Shown: piece by piece, positions 27,575-37,335 of the stretch | Layout of the letters: the number at the start of each line of letters is the position of its first letter | How positions within the stretch are numbered: the stretch's first letter is position 1 | Origin: Borreliella andersonii | GTDB lineage: Bacteria > Spirochaetota > Spirochaetia > Borreliales > Borreliaceae | Length of the DNA stretch: 64,000 nucleotides | Direction of reading: 5' to 3' | Assembly (NCBI RefSeq): GCF_032595875.1 | Contig: NZ_CP132457.1 | Span: 372,001-436,000, forward strand | Notes under the pieces: generated by a model | The model's input: the letters and a program-made list of their open reading frames with translations, nothing else | Database searches by the model: none | Told to the model about the DNA's origin: nothing | Position numbers and translations under genes: made by a program

Positions 27575-30500
27575 CTAGCTTTTATTAATCAATTCTTCTT
27601 CTTTTTCTGTCAAAGGAACCTGATTCCCAGCATCATCATAAATTGATAAATCAAGTCCAAGTCCTCTAAGCTCTTGCATTAAAACATTAAAAGATTCAGG
27701 AATCCCCGATACATTAGTAGGAACACCTTTTACTATATTTTCATATATCTTAACCCTGCCTGACATATCATCAGATTTAACTGTTAAAAGTTCTTGAAGC
27801 GTGTGCGCTGCACCATAAGCTTCAAGAGCCCAAACCTCCATCTCTCCAAGTCTTTGCCCACCAAATTGAGCCTTTCCTCCAAGAGGCTGTTGAGAAACAA
27901 GAGAATATGGACCTGTTGATCTTGCGTGCATTTTATCATCAACAAGGTGATGTAGTTTAAGCATGTAAATCACCCCAACCATTACTTCATTTTCGAACGG
28001 TTCTCCTGTATAACCATCATATAAAATTTCTTTAGAAGTTGGATTAAATCCAGCTTTTTTTAATTTTTCCTGAATTTGTTCATTTGTAGCAGATTCAAAA
28101 ACAGGAACATTATAAGATTCATCAAGATATTTACCAGCAAGACCTAATTGAGATTCCATTAACTGTCCGATATTCATTCTAGATGGAACTCCCAAAGGAT
28201 TTAAGCATATATCAAGAGGGGTTCCATCCGCAAGATAAGGCATATCTTCAACAGGAAGAATCTTTGCAACAACACCCTTATTGCCATGTCGTCCAGCCAT
28301 TTTATCGCCTTCTTTAAGCTTTCTTTTTTTGGCAACATAAACTTTAAGTATCTCCTCAACTCCAGGAGAAAGATTGCCAACATCCTCTTTAGTAATCCTT
28401 TGTACATCAATAACTGTACCTTCAGTACCATGAGGAACTTTTAATGAATTATTTTTAACATCCTTTGCTTTTTCTCCAAAAATAGAAGTTAACAGTCTAA
28501 ATTCAGGAGTAATGTCTCCTTCTGACTTTGGAGTAACCTTACCAACCAGAATATCACCAGACTTTACATAAGTTCCTATCCGTATAATCCCATTTTCATC
28601 CAATTTGTTTAGTATCTTTTCGCTAACATTAGGTATATCTCCTGTAACTTTCTCAGGGCCAAGTTTAGTTTCTCTTACCTCTATACTAAATTCTTTGATA
28701 TGAATAGATGTGTAAAGATCTTCCTTTACAATTCTATCAGAAATCAATATAGCATCCTCATAATTAAATCCATTCCAAGGAATAACCCCCAGCAATAAAT
28801 TATTACCAAGAGCAAGTTCTCCACACCTGGTAGCAGGACCATCAGCTATTATCTCGCCCCTTTCAACCTTTTGACCCTCTTTAACTAAAACGGATTGATT
28901 AAAACAGGTATCCTGATTTGTCCTTTCATACTTAACAATATGATATTCATCTAAATCCTTAGCATTCTCTGCCTCAAAAGGTTTAATAACTATCTTACTG
29001 CTTGTTGCAAGAATAACTTCCCCACTTCTTTTAGCCTTAACAACTACTCCCGAATCCTTTGCAACAACACTTTCCATACCTGTACCAACAATAGGAGGCT
29101 TGGGAAAAAGCAGGGGCACTGCTTGTCTTTGCATATTAGAACCCATAAGAGCCCGATTTGCATCATTGTGTTCAAGAAAAGGAATTAACGCCGAAGATAC
29201 TGAAATTAACTGCCTAGGAGAAACATCCATGTAGTCTATATTTGTGGGGTTTGTTGTTGTATAATCACCAGAAATTCTAACAGAAACTAAATCTTCAAGA
29301 TACTTTCCATTAGAATTAAAAGCAGCATTAGCCTGAGCAATGCACTTTTTCTCCTCGTCAATAGCAGATAAATATTCCAATTGATCAGTCACCTCTCCAT
29401 TAACAACTTTCCTATAAGGAGTTTCTAAAAAACCATAATCATTAACTCTAGAGTAAGTAGCCAAAGAAACAATAAGTCCAATATTTGGCCCTTCAGGAGT
29501 TTCAATAGGACACATTCTACCATAATGAGTATAATGTACGTCTCTTACTTCAAATCCTGCCCTATCTCTTGAAAGCCCTCCTGGTCCAAGAGCATTAAGA
29601 CGCCTTTTGTGAGTAAGCTCAGCCAAAGGATTGACTTGATCCATAAACTGTGAAAGCTGACTGGTTGCAAAAAATTCTTTAACAGCAGATACAATAGGTT
29701 TAACGCTTATTAATTCTTGAGGCTTTAGATTAAAAACTTCCTTGTTAGACATTCTATCTTTAGCAATTTTTTCAACTCTTGACATCGCACCTTTATATAT
29801 ATTGGTAAGAAGCTCACCAACAGAACGAACCCTTCTATTTCCTAAATGGTCAATATCATCAAGAATATCATGGCCTTCATATATTCTTAAAAGATGCGAT
29901 ATGGTATTAACAATATCATTCATAGTTAAAACAGATGTGGTTAAATCATCAAATCCAAATTTTTTAGAAAGTTTATAGCGTCCCACACGTCCAAGATCAT
30001 ATCTTCTTTCAGAAAAGAATATGGTTTTTAAATCGTTTTCAGCATTATCAATTGATATTGGCTCGCCAGGAAAAAGAGAACTATAAACAGCCAGCATAAC
30101 TGACTCTTTTGGAAGCTCTTTAGAGCCATCCTTTAAAGCAAAAAACGCATCCTCTTTTTCAAGACAATTTAATATAACATTCGAACTTACAAAGCACTTT
30201 CCAGGAACACCATCATAACCATCAAAATCAACAAGCTCTATTTCATTTACTCCATTTTGTAAAAAATCTTCAACATCTTGCAGAGTAATTTTATCTCCTG
30301 CTCGATAATACATATTCTCTCTTATGTTAATACTCTTGGCTAAATATTGCCCTGGAAGATCTCTTTTTGTCTCGTCTTTAACTTTAATTTTTTTAATGTT
30401 GTAAAAAGTTTCTATTATTCTTTCTCTCGTATCAAACCCCAAAGCTCTTAAAAAAAGAGTTATGAGTATTCTTTTTTTTCTATCTATTTTTACATAAAGA

Positions 30501-31042
30501 TAATCTTTTTTAGAATCAATCTCAAATTCTAACCAAGAACCACGATAAGGAATTATTCTAGCAGAATACAAATCTTTTTCTTTATAAAAAACAACTCCTG
30601 GGGATCTATGAATCTGAGAAACAACAACCCTCTCTGCCCCATTAATAATAAAAGTGCCTCTTTCTGTCATTAAAGGAATAGTTCCCATGTATACGTCTTT
30701 TTGCCTTATTTCCCCAGTAGTCAAAAATTGCAAATTCAGTCTTACCTTTAAAACAGCCTCATAACTTTGCCCCTTTCTTTTACATTCTTTTTCTGTAAAA
30801 TTAAGGGCATCGTTTTCTATATAATATCTTTCATACTCAAGAGCAACATCACCATTTCCACTTTTAATGGGAAATATATTTCTAAAAACAGACTCAAGGC
30901 CCTCATTAAGTAAAGGTTTTTTATTTTTTAATTTATCAAGTTGTAAAAATTTTTCATAAGAATTTAATTGTATTTCTATCAGGTTAGGTAAGTCTAAAAT
31001 CTCATCAGCTCTTCCTTGTCCCAGATGAACTCTTTTTATCAT
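27575..31042 (-). CDS. rpoB: RNA polymerase beta subunit
   Basis: A 1155-residue subunit forming the catalytic cleft with beta'. The rifampicin-binding cluster reads [20 protein letters not shown] then NALGPGG. The residue equal to E. coli Ser531 is Asn483, and the residue equal to Asn518 is Val. The Asn is the known reason Borrelia is naturally rifampicin-tolerant (established knowledge, seen directly here). The ATG has an AAGGAG site. It lies 82 bases after rplL within the operon. Confidence 0.98.
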   Translation of the reverse strand: MIKRVHLGQGRADEILDLPNLIEIQLNSYEKFLQLDKLKNKKPLLNEGLESVFRNIFPIKSGNGDVALEYERYYIENDALNFTEKECKRKGQSYEAVLKVRLNLQFLTTGEIRQKDVYMGTIPLMTERGTFIINGAERVVVSQIHRSPGVVFYKEKDLYSARIIPYRGSWLEFEIDSKKDYLYVKIDRKKRILITLFLRALGFDTRERIIETFYNIKKIKVKDETKRDLPGQYLAKSINIRENMYYRAGDKITLQDVEDFLQNGVNEIELVDFDGYDGVPGKCFVSSNVILNCLEKEDAFFALKDGSKELPKESVMLAVYSSLFPGEPISIDNAENDLKTIFFSERRYDLGRVGRYKLSKKFGFDDLTTSVLTMNDIVNTISHLLRIYEGHDILDDIDHLGNRRVRSVGELLTNIYKGAMSRVEKIAKDRMSNKEVFNLKPQELISVKPIVSAVKEFFATSQLSQFMDQVNPLAELTHKRRLNALGPGGLSRDRAGFEVRDVHYTHYGRMCPIETPEGPNIGLIVSLATYSRVNDYGFLETPYRKVVNGEVTDQLEYLSAIDEEKKCIAQANAAFNSNGKYLEDLVSVRISGDYTTTNPTNIDYMDVSPRQLISVSSALIPFLEHNDANRALMGSNMQRQAVPLLFPKPPIVGTGMESVVAKDSGVVVKAKRSGEVILATSSKIVIKPFEAENAKDLDEYHIVKYERTNQDTCFNQSVLVKEGQKVERGEIIADGPATRCGELALGNNLLLGVIPWNGFNYEDAILISDRIVKEDLYTSIHIKEFSIEVRETKLGPEKVTGDIPNVSEKILNKLDENGIIRIGTYVKSGDILVGKVTPKSEGDITPEFRLLTSIFGEKAKDVKNNSLKVPHGTEGTVIDVQRITKEDVGNLSPGVEEILKVYVAKKRKLKEGDKMAGRHGNKGVVAKILPVEDMPYLADGTPLDICLNPLGVPSRMNIGQLMESQLGLAGKYLDESYNVPVFESATNEQIQEKLKKAGFNPTSKEILYDGYTGEPFENEVMVGVIYMLKLHHLVDDKMHARSTGPYSLVSQQPLGGKAQFGGQRLGEMEVWALEAYGAAHTLQELLTVKSDDMSGRVKIYENIVKGVPTNVSGIPESFNVLMQELRGLGLDLSIYDDAGNQVPLTEKEEELINKS

Positions 31043-31124
31043 TAAAAGACTCCTTTTTTAAGGCATAACAAGCCGCACATCATAACGACATGCGGAATAA
31101 CAACTTTGATATATTTTTAATTTT

Positions 31125-31499
31125 TTATTTAACTTCAACTTTTGCGCCAACTGCCTCAAGTTTCTTTTTTAATTCCTCAGCATCGGACTTAGAAAGACCC
31201 TCTTTTATAGCTTTAGGAGCAGCTTCAACTAACGCCTTCGCTTCTCCAAGCCCAAGTCCCGTAATAGCTCTAACCTCTTTTATAACATTTATCTTGCTAT
31301 CACCAAAAGACATAAGAATTACATCAAATTCAGTTTGTTCTTCAGAATCAGCTGAGCTTGCTGAGACAGCTACCCCTACGCCAGCAGAAACAGCAGCAGT
31401 CACCCCAAACTTTTCCTCAATAGCCGTTACAAGGTCAACAACTTCCATAGTTTTTGCACCTTCAAGCCAGGTTAAAATATCTTCTTTATTTAGTGCCAT
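31125..31499 (-). CDS. rplL: 50S ribosomal protein L7/L12
   Basis: A 124-residue acidic stalk protein that recruits translation factors. It has an N-terminal dimerisation helix region, an Ala/Ser-rich hinge ([15 protein letters not shown], near 40-55) and a C-terminal factor-binding domain with [23 protein letters not shown] residues (here [10 protein letters not shown]). The ATG has an AAGGAG site. It sits 70 bases after rplJ, with a hairpin in between. Confidence 0.97.
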   Translation of the reverse strand: MALNKEDILTWLEGAKTMEVVDLVTAIEEKFGVTAAVSAGVGVAVSASSADSEEQTEFDVILMSFGDSKINVIKEVRAITGLGLGEAKALVEAAPKAIKEGLSKSDAEELKKKLEAVGAKVEVK

Positions 31500-31526
31500 A
31501 TTAACTCCTTATATATTTTCATTTTA

Positions 31527-31564
31527 CAGTGATAGCATGCACTCAAAAATTAAGACTAACACTG
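31527..31564. repeat. Inverted repeat in the rplJ-rplL spacer
   Basis: CAGTGATAG (31527-31535) and CTAACACTG (31556-31564) can pair with one mismatch around a 20-base loop. It lies wholly between rplJ and rplL. It could be an mRNA processing site or partial attenuator that helps make extra L12, which is needed in four or more copies per ribosome; this role is inference. Confidence 0.4.
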
Positions 31565-31569
31565 CCATG

Positions 31570-32058
31570 TTAATTTTTAACATCAGCCAAAGCTTTCAAT
31601 GTTCTTGCAAGCTTAGAAACTGGCGCTTTTAACACGCTAGCAAATAGAGAAATAGACTCTTTTTTGGTAGGAAGGTTGCTGTAAGCTTGAACTTTAGCCT
31701 CATCATAAAACTCTCCTGATATAAAACCACCCTTTACTTTTAAAGTACTAATTTTTACAAAATCATAAAAAATTTTCGCTACTACATTAGCTTCTTCTAA
31801 AGCAGCAACAACAACTGTAGGACCAACCAAACAAGAATCAACAACATTAATATTCTTTTCTTTTAAAACCATCTTCATTATATTGTTTTTAACAACTTTT
31901 AACGCTCCATGTTCCCCTTCTACTTTATTGCGAAGTTCTGTCAACTGGGCTACATTTAAACCTCTATAATCTAAGAAAAAAAGACTTTGCTTACTATCTA
32001 TAAACTGTTTTAATAAATCAAACATTTCCAACTTTTTAGAATTTATCTTTGCACTCAT
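31570..32058 (-). CDS. rplJ: 50S ribosomal protein L10
   Basis: A 162-residue stalk base protein that holds L7/L12 dimers. Start chosen at the ATG at 32058 ([12 protein letters not shown]) because GGAGG lies seven bases upstream; an in-frame ATG at 32076 would contain that site and overlap rplA. Family segments: [16 protein letters not shown] and [12 protein letters not shown]. It starts four bases after the rplA stop. Confidence 0.95.
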   Translation of the reverse strand: MSAKINSKKLEMFDLLKQFIDSKQSLFFLDYRGLNVAQLTELRNKVEGEHGALKVVKNNIMKMVLKEKNINVVDSCLVGPTVVVAALEEANVVAKIFYDFVKISTLKVKGGFISGEFYDEAKVQAYSNLPTKKESISLFASVLKAPVSKLARTLKALADVKN

Positions 32059-32062
32059 AATA

Positions 32063-32743
32063 CTACCTCCAAACAAAATTAACTTTTATAGAAGGCCCCA
32101 TAGTAGATGAAATATAAATACTATCTATAAAAGCTCCCTTTAAGTCGCTCGGTCTTTTTTTAACAACTTCCTTAATAAATTCCTCATAATTTTCTTTTAT
32201 CCTTTCATTGTCCATAGAAAACTTACCAAAAGAAAAGCTTATTACACCATTTTTATTTGCTCTAAATTCTGTTCGACCCTTTTTAAAACTATTAATTGCA
32301 TCTTTAAGATTATTTGTTACTGTTTGAGTCTTTGGATTGGGCATTAAACCCCTTTTCCCTAAAATAGGGCCAAGTCTTCCAACATCTCTCATCATATCAG
32401 GAGTTGCAACAACAATATCAAATTCATCCCAACCACTTTTAATCTTATTTATAAGATCCTCATCGCCAACATAAGTTGCACCAAAAGTTCTAGCTTCATC
32501 TGCTCGATCACCTTTTGCAAAAACAAGTACTCTTTTTGGCTTCATAAACTGATTTGGCAAAACTATAGTGTCTCTAACAGTATGATTCTTTTTTAAATTA
32601 AGGTTAATAGATATATCTATAGTTTCATCAAATTTGGCAAATTTAATTTCTTTCAACAACGAAATTGCATCTTCAATGTTATAAAATTTATTCTTATCTA
32701 CTTTAGAAAAAGCTTCAATATACTTTCTACCTTTTTTTGACAT
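32063..32743 (-). CDS. rplA: 50S ribosomal protein L1
   Basis: A 226-residue L1-stalk protein, also a translational repressor of its own mRNA in many bacteria. Conserved segments: [31 protein letters not shown] and a C-terminal [13 protein letters not shown]. The start codon overlaps the rplK stop by one base (TAATG), so translation is coupled. Confidence 0.97.
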   Translation of the reverse strand: MSKKGRKYIEAFSKVDKNKFYNIEDAISLLKEIKFAKFDETIDISINLNLKKNHTVRDTIVLPNQFMKPKRVLVFAKGDRADEARTFGATYVGDEDLINKIKSGWDEFDIVVATPDMMRDVGRLGPILGKRGLMPNPKTQTVTNNLKDAINSFKKGRTEFRANKNGVISFSFGKFSMDNERIKENYEEFIKEVVKKRPSDLKGAFIDSIYISSTMGPSIKVNFVWR

Positions 32744-33174
32744 TATTTCTCCACCTCAACACCCATTGAACGTGCACTTCCTGCAATAATTTTAAACGCT
32801 GCTGATTCCGACTTTGCATTTAAATCGGACATTTTAATCCTTGCTATCTCCATCAACTTTTCTTTTGATATAGTTCCAACTTTATCTGTATTAGATTTTT
32901 TAGACCCTGATTCTATCCCAATAGCTTTTTTAATTAAAACAGAAGCTGGAGGGGTTTTTACAATAAAAGAAAAACTCTTGTCACTATAAACAGTAATAAT
33001 AACAGGAACCACAATGCCGGGCTCCATTTTTGAGGTTCTCTCATTAAATTCCTTTACAAATTGAGGACCACTAACTCCATGAGGTCCAAGCGCTTGCCCT
33101 ATTTTAGCTCCTGGAGCTGCTTGAGCAGCTGGGACCTGCAATTTAATCCAAGAAATTGCTTTTTTTTTTGCCAT
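32743..33174 (-). CDS. rplK: 50S ribosomal protein L11
   Basis: A 143-residue GTPase-centre protein. The N-terminal [20 protein letters not shown] segment and C-terminal [12 protein letters not shown] are typical, and the [12 protein letters not shown] linker region is intact. It follows nusG by 51 bases and overlaps rplA by one base. Confidence 0.97.
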   Translation of the reverse strand: MAKKKAISWIKLQVPAAQAAPGAKIGQALGPHGVSGPQFVKEFNERTSKMEPGIVVPVIITVYSDKSFSFIVKTPPASVLIKKAIGIESGSKKSNTDKVGTISKEKLMEIARIKMSDLNAKSESAAFKIIAGSARSMGVEVEK

Positions 33175-33225
33175 ATCATCTCCTTATGGTAATAACGCCT
33201 TTAAAGCTCCCATTAGTATTAAATT

Positions 33226-33780
33226 TTAAATCTTTTCTATATGTTGAAAGTCAACTTCAACAGGCGTTGATCTTCCAAAAATTTGAACTGCAACTTTTAA
33301 TTTCTTTCTTTCATAATCAATAGAGCTAATAACCCCTTCAAAGGAGTCAAAAGGTCCGCCTTTAATTCTAACCCTTTCTCCTTCTTCAAAGTCATAAAGC
33401 ATAAAAATAGATTTATTTGCCTTAATCTCACCAGTAAGCATAAAAACACTTTTTACTTCTTCATCATTAATAGGAACAGGCCTTTGCCCCTTACTAACAC
33501 CAACAAAATTAATAACACCTTGAACTTTGATAATATTGGCAACAATATCTTTCCAACCCACTTCTGGAAGATCTAGCTCAATCAGAATATAACCTGGCCA
33601 AATTTTTCTCTCTCTTATTCTTTTCTTGCCATTTCTTATCTCTTCTACTTTTTCAATAGGAGCCTTAACATCTAATACTACACCACCAAAAATACCTTCA
33701 TTTATTAAATGTTTTATGTCCTGCTCTATTTTTTTCTCATATTGAGAATAAGTTTGAACTACATACCAAGCTCTAGACAT
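33226..33780 (-). CDS. nusG: Transcription termination/antitermination factor NusG
   Basis: A 184-residue protein that binds RNA polymerase at its NGN domain (AWYVVQTYSQYEKK start, WPGYILIELDL near 65) and Rho or S10 at its C-terminal KOW domain (GERVRIKGGPFDSFEGVI near 135). There is no large insertion between the domains. AAGGA site before the ATG. It follows secE by 23 bases, the common secE-nusG pair. Confidence 0.97.
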   Translation of the reverse strand: MSRAWYVVQTYSQYEKKIEQDIKHLINEGIFGGVVLDVKAPIEKVEEIRNGKKRIRERKIWPGYILIELDLPEVGWKDIVANIIKVQGVINFVGVSKGQRPVPINDEEVKSVFMLTGEIKANKSIFMLYDFEEGERVRIKGGPFDSFEGVISSIDYERKKLKVAVQIFGRSTPVEVDFQHIEKI

Positions 33781-33803
33781 AATTTATCCTTCTTACAATA
33801 AAA

Positions 33804-33974
33804 CTAAAATACATAAGTTACAACAAGAAACATGAGATAGTCGACTATACCCAAGAAAATTGAAACAAACAATACCAGCCAAAAAACTTGTTTTCCATTT
33901 CCAACCACTTCATTATACTTAGGCCACGTTACCTTTTTAAGCTCCAAGATACTGTCTTTAATAAACCTAAACAT
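33804..33974 (-). CDS. secE: Preprotein translocase subunit SecE
   Basis: A 56-residue single-span membrane protein. Read directly from the minus strand: it starts MFRFIKDSILELKKVTWPKY, has the family LKKVTWP motif near residues 12-18, then one hydrophobic span of about 20 residues (FWLVLFVSIFLGIVDYLMFL region) and ends VVTYVF. It forms the SecYEG channel. Start ATG at 33974 with a GTGAGG site; it lies between tRNA-Trp and nusG. Confidence 0.93.
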   Translation of the reverse strand: MFRFIKDSILELKKVTWPKYNEVVGNGKQVFWLVLFVSIFLGIVDYLMFLVVTYVF

Positions 33975-33998
33975 AAAGCCTCACTTTAATTCTAACAA

Positions 33999-34071
33999 CA
34001 GGCCAGGAGGGATTCGAACCCCCAACATACAGTTTTGGAGACTGTCGTTCTACCATTGGAACTACTGACCT
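33999..34071 (-). tRNA. trnW: tRNA-Trp (CCA anticodon)
   Basis: 73 nt on the minus strand. The acceptor stem AGGTCAG/CTGGCCT pairs over seven positions (one T-G). The D-arm, anticodon stem-loop with CTCCAAA (anticodon CCA) and T-arm GGGGGTTCGAATCCC are all present. No CCA end is encoded. It lies between rpmG and secE in the operon. Confidence 0.95.
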
Positions 34072-34079
34072 ATTATTTA

Positions 34080-34259
34080 TTATTTTATTTTTCCTTCTTT
34101 ATGAAGAGTGTGTTTTCGCAATTTTGGACAATATTTCATCAATTCTAACTTTTCTTGCTTATTACGTCTATTCTTAGTAGTGGTATAATTCCTAATTCCT
34201 GTCTCTTCACAAATCAATGATATTAGCTCAACAGATCCTTTGCCCTTCTTTTTACCCAT
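34080..34259 (-). CDS. rpmG: 50S ribosomal protein L33
   Basis: A 59-residue ribosomal protein, beginning [20 protein letters not shown] and ending [10 protein letters not shown]. The [14 protein letters not shown] core is the L33 signature. Only one Cys of each classical CxxC zinc pair remains (Cys17 and the Cys in MKYCPK), so it is probably a zinc-independent form. Its TAA stop lies eight bases before tRNA-Trp. A TAGGAG site is 11 bases before the ATG. Confidence 0.95.
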   Translation of the reverse strand: MGKKKGKGSVELISLICEETGIRNYTTTKNRRNKQEKLELMKYCPKLRKHTLHKEGKIK

Positions 34260-34286
34260 ATAACAAAACTCCTACCTGCCAACAAA

Positions 34287-34359
34287 AGCCCCCAATCGGA
34301 CTTGAACCGACGACCCCCACCTTACCATGGTGGTGCTCTACCAACTGAGCTATAAGGGC
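34287..34359 (-). tRNA. trnT: tRNA-Thr (GGT anticodon)
   Basis: 73 nt on the minus strand. Acceptor GCCCTTA pairs with TGGGGGC, allowing two T-G pairs. The D-arm is AGCTCAGTTGGTAGAGC. The anticodon stem CCACC/GGTGG encloses ATGGTAA (anticodon GGT), and the T-arm is CGGTTCAAGTCCG. No encoded CCA. It is the first gene after the operon promoter. Confidence 0.95.
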
Positions 34360-34385
34360 ACTAATTCCCTATAAAACTCTTTATT

Positions 34386-34414
34386 ATCTTAGTTGATTGT
34401 TTGGAAAAAAACAA
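34386..34414 (-). promoter_or_regulatory. Candidate promoter of the tRNA-Thr to rpsG operon
   Basis: On the minus strand TTGTTT (34414-34409) and TAAGAT (34391-34386) have exact 17-base spacing. Predicted start is near 34379, some 20 bases before tRNA-Thr. It is the only good promoter seen before the 12-kb ribosomal/polymerase operon. Confidence 0.5.
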
Positions 34415-34432
34415 GTACTAAGTTTAATTTTC

Positions 34433-35281
34433 TTACTTTATTACAACAAGTTTTCCATCTTGCAAAAGCTTTATGTTGTTACTATTTGAAAACAACTTAT
34501 TAATAGAATACTCATCAAGTATAATATCTGTATTATTTTTACCATAAATACCTTTGGCAACCAATCTTAAAGGGCGATACCCAACTCTATTTCTATTATT
34601 ATAAAGAACATCATTGCTATACTCAAGCATTCCCCATTTTTTCAAAGCCTCTGAAGAAACCATTCTCTTATCAAAATATGGTCTAATGTTTTCATCATAA
34701 ATTTTGATAAAAAAAGAGTCTTCTAATTTTTTAGCACCAGAAGCATTATTATAAACTTCACCTACATAAATCACAATCCCTGTATAATCGATTTTATCAA
34801 CATCAGAATTTACCAATGGATAAAAAGCTCTATAAGGCGTTTCATGTGAAAAAAACAAGCTTATAAAATCGGGGAAAAGACTAAGCTCATATCTAACAGT
34901 GAGACTTCTTAAATCTTCTGAGTATTTTATATAAGACCTTTTCAAAATACTATTAGGACCTGAAAAATTGAGTATTAAGCTGGGATTCAGGTCAAAATAA
35001 TTTCTAAAAGTATTTTCAGAATCCATAATTATCTTAAAAAGAGATTCTCTTATTAATGTGTCTTTAAAATCATTAATGGTTGCTATTAATTTAGACGCTG
35101 TATTTAAACCTACTGGTCTAAATTCATTTTCATTAATTCCCTTAACAATATCAAAACAAATAACCTTTCTATCCCAATCGATTATTCTATGAACACTTGT
35201 TTCAGTAACTTTATCTTTTATTATAGAAACATTAGAATAAAGTAGAAATAAATAACTAAAAAGAAATTTAATAAAATGCAT
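34433..35281 (-). CDS. Secreted protein of unknown function
   Basis: I recognise no family. The 282-residue product starts with a hydrophobic signal-like segment (MHFIKFLFSYLFLLYSNVS) with no lipobox cysteine, so periplasmic location is likely. The remainder is mixed alpha/beta with many aromatic residues. A good AAGGGAG site precedes the ATG. It follows the TPR lipoprotein gene by 14 bases, and the two are probably co-expressed parts of the same envelope process. It ends 19 bases before the promoter of the ribosomal operon. Confidence 0.75.
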   Translation of the reverse strand: MHFIKFLFSYLFLLYSNVSIIKDKVTETSVHRIIDWDRKVICFDIVKGINENEFRPVGLNTASKLIATINDFKDTLIRESLFKIIMDSENTFRNYFDLNPSLILNFSGPNSILKRSYIKYSEDLRSLTVRYELSLFPDFISLFFSHETPYRAFYPLVNSDVDKIDYTGIVIYVGEVYNNASGAKKLEDSFFIKIYDENIRPYFDKRMVSSEALKKWGMLEYSNDVLYNNRNRVGYRPLRLVAKGIYGKNNTDIILDEYSINKLFSNSNNIKLLQDGKLVVIK

Positions 35282-35295
35282 TATCTCCCTTCCTA

Positions 35296-36327
35296 TTATT
35301 TTTTACCTAAATACACACCTATCCAAGTCCAACCATTATTAATTTCTGGATCTTTAGGATAAACAACTCTTTTAAAAACAAAATACCATTCCCGAATATG
35401 GTCCCAACCCCTTGACTCAAGATAAGATATATCGTCACTAGAATCCGCCTCAAGATGCTTTGCAAATTGTATTCCGTTTTTTCTTCTCCCCCCAAGCCTA
35501 ATCATCGTGGTTAAAAAACTATTAGTATTAATAGAATTGCTCTTTCCACCCTTTTGATCCCAGCTTTGAATAAAAAAATTATTCTTATCTCTTATATTAA
35601 GCAATTTAAAAGTATCACCCGAAAGAACAAATTTTTTAACATCCTGGATTAAATCTCCTAAATTTCTATAAACAACAAACTCTGGATTATTAAAGTAATT
35701 AATTTTTGTAACAACATCAAAATAATCTCTAGAATCTATTTTTAAATGTGATCTTGGAATTGAAAGAAATTTTTTATAATAAAAATAAGATTCATCGTAA
35801 TCTTGAGCATCTTCCAAACTTAGAGCAAGATTATAAAAATAATTACCCTTTTCCTCATTATTTAAATTATTAATCCCCATATTTAATATAAATTTGTAAT
35901 AATTGATTTTATCAATTGAATCAATATTTAAATTGACAATCTTTTTAGCTACCCTTGTTTTAATTGAACAGTTTTCATAAACATAATCATCAAAATTGTC
36001 AACAACACGTTTATAAATACTAAAAGCTACAAAATCTTCTCCCATGGAATCATAAATATTGCCCATTAAATAAAGATATAAAGGATAATATTCTCTATAT
36101 TCATCATCAATAATTCCACTATTTACAATTTCTAAAGCATCTTCATAATTTCTATTTGCAATATATATATTAACAACCCTATCAATAATAAGGAATTTAT
36201 CTAATCTATTCTTATTAGAAGATTTTAGAAGATAAGTAAGATTTTGAATCTCGCTTTGTTTTTGGTTACAAGAAATAAATAAAAACAAAATCAAAATAAA
36301 CTTAGCAATTCCGACTAACAAACCCAT
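35296..36327 (-). CDS. Predicted TPR-repeat lipoprotein
   Basis: A 343-residue protein with a signal peptide and lipobox LFISC (Cys20 followed by NQKQS), so it is probably lipid-anchored. Residues of about 45-210 form paired helices with TPR-like spacing (YEDALEIVNSG, YLMGNIYDSMGEDFVAFSIY, YNLALSLEDAQDYDESYFYY). This suggests a protein-interaction scaffold. The C-terminal 100 residues, with SWDQKG and a WTWIGVYLGKK end, match nothing I know. It is first of a two-gene unit with the secreted protein downstream. Confidence 0.75.
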   Translation of the reverse strand: MGLLVGIAKFILILFLFISCNQKQSEIQNLTYLLKSSNKNRLDKFLIIDRVVNIYIANRNYEDALEIVNSGIIDDEYREYYPLYLYLMGNIYDSMGEDFVAFSIYKRVVDNFDDYVYENCSIKTRVAKKIVNLNIDSIDKINYYKFILNMGINNLNNEEKGNYFYNLALSLEDAQDYDESYFYYKKFLSIPRSHLKIDSRDYFDVVTKINYFNNPEFVVYRNLGDLIQDVKKFVLSGDTFKLLNIRDKNNFFIQSWDQKGGKSNSINTNSFLTTMIRLGGRRKNGIQFAKHLEADSSDDISYLESRGWDHIREWYFVFKRVVYPKDPEINNGWTWIGVYLGKK

Positions 36328-36666
36328 AAAAGTATTTTACAATATAAATTACACATAATAAAATGCATATCTTAATTAAAAAAGTTGCAAAAATTTTTAT
36401 AAATACCAACTTAACATGACCACATTTTACATTAACACCAATACAAAAACATCAAAACAACAGAACTAAAGTCTAAATTTTAAATTTAATATAAAACTTC
36501 AATATTTAAAAATAATAAAAATCATTTCATAACTGACAATCATTAACACAAAAGTGTTGAAAAATAATCTTACAATAACCTATAATAAATATTAATTTAA
36601 AACCTATTTAAAAAACAATCGTCTAAAATTAAGCACTTTACTAAAGGAATATAAAACTCACAAAAC
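36328..36666. other. 339-base AT-rich spacer between divergent genes
   Basis: No gene seen. Contains the plus-strand promoter at 36557-36586 and a small AACAC-AAAA-GTGTT hairpin (36545-36558) overlapping its -35 box. Confidence 0.6.
36557..36586 (+). promoter_or_regulatory. Promoter of the ankyrin-like gene
   Basis: TTGAAA (36557-36562), an 18-base spacer and a perfect TATAAT (36581-36586). The predicted transcript starts near 36593, giving a leader of about 74 bases. The -35 box overlaps the right arm of a five-pair hairpin, a possible operator. Confidence 0.55.
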
Positions 36667-37326
36667 ATGAAAAAAGGATTTATTATACTTTTATTGCTAT
36701 TGCAAACAATGATGAATTTAAACCCAACAAATACTAATACAAATGCTTCAATAGTAAAAGAATTGCAAAAAAATTTATATGTTTTCAATAACAAGGAATA
36801 TCAAAAAGATAAAGACACTTTAAATGAATTTATAAATTCAATAAATATAAACGACAAAGAAATCTTACAAAGTTTAAAAAAAATTAAAAATGAGCTTTTT
36901 ATAATATCTGTTTTTTTCAACAATAAAAAAGGGGTTTTAATTGCACTAAATCTTGGAGCAGAAATAAACTTAAGATATAAAATATCTCCAATTTCAATTT
37001 CAATAATAAACAACCAATTTGAAATAACAAAAATATTAGTAGACTACGGAATAAGCCTTAATCAAATAGATGATACCGGCTATTCTCCAATATTTTGGGC
37101 AATATATACTAATAACGAAAAAGTATTTGAATTTTTAAAAGAAAGCGGAGCTGATTTAAGTTTCACACTTAAAAATAGAAAAACACCAATGCAAGCCGCA
37201 ATAGAAACAGAAAATATAAAACTAATTAAATCTCTGGAAAAGAAAAAAATTTACATTGACGACAATTACAAAAAAGAACTTAAAACGCTTAAAAACAAAG
37301 AAATAGTTAGAATTTTAGCAAAATAA
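36667..37326 (+). CDS. Exported ankyrin-repeat-like protein
   Basis: A 219-residue product with a signal-like start (MKKGFIILLLLLQTMMNLNP). Three to four diverged ankyrin repeats follow in residues 85-200 (for example ALNLGAEINLRYKISPISI, LVDYGISLNQIDDTGYSPIF and LKESGADLSFTLKNRKTPM). Ankyrin repeats mediate protein binding; the partner is unknown. An in-frame stop just upstream makes this ATG the first possible start, yet the nearest AAAGGA site is 18 bases away, an unusually long spacing. A single gene between two oppositely directed units. Confidence 0.78.
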   Translation: MKKGFIILLLLLQTMMNLNPTNTNTNASIVKELQKNLYVFNNKEYQKDKDTLNEFINSININDKEILQSLKKIKNELFIISVFFNNKKGVLIALNLGAEINLRYKISPISISIINNQFEITKILVDYGISLNQIDDTGYSPIFWAIYTNNEKVFEFLKESGADLSFTLKNRKTPMQAAIETENIKLIKSLEKKKIYIDDNYKKELKTLKNKEIVRILAK

Positions 37327-37335
37327 AAAATAAAT

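Noticed and set aside
31090..31632. 180-codon plus-strand frame with Ala/Ser-rich product
   Set aside because: It is the mirror of the Ala- and Glu-rich rplL gene on the minus strand; rplL is certain.
32059..32076. Longer N-terminus for ribosomal protein L10
   Set aside because: The added codons contain the GGAGG site and overlap the end of rplA; L10 orthologues begin near MSAKINS.
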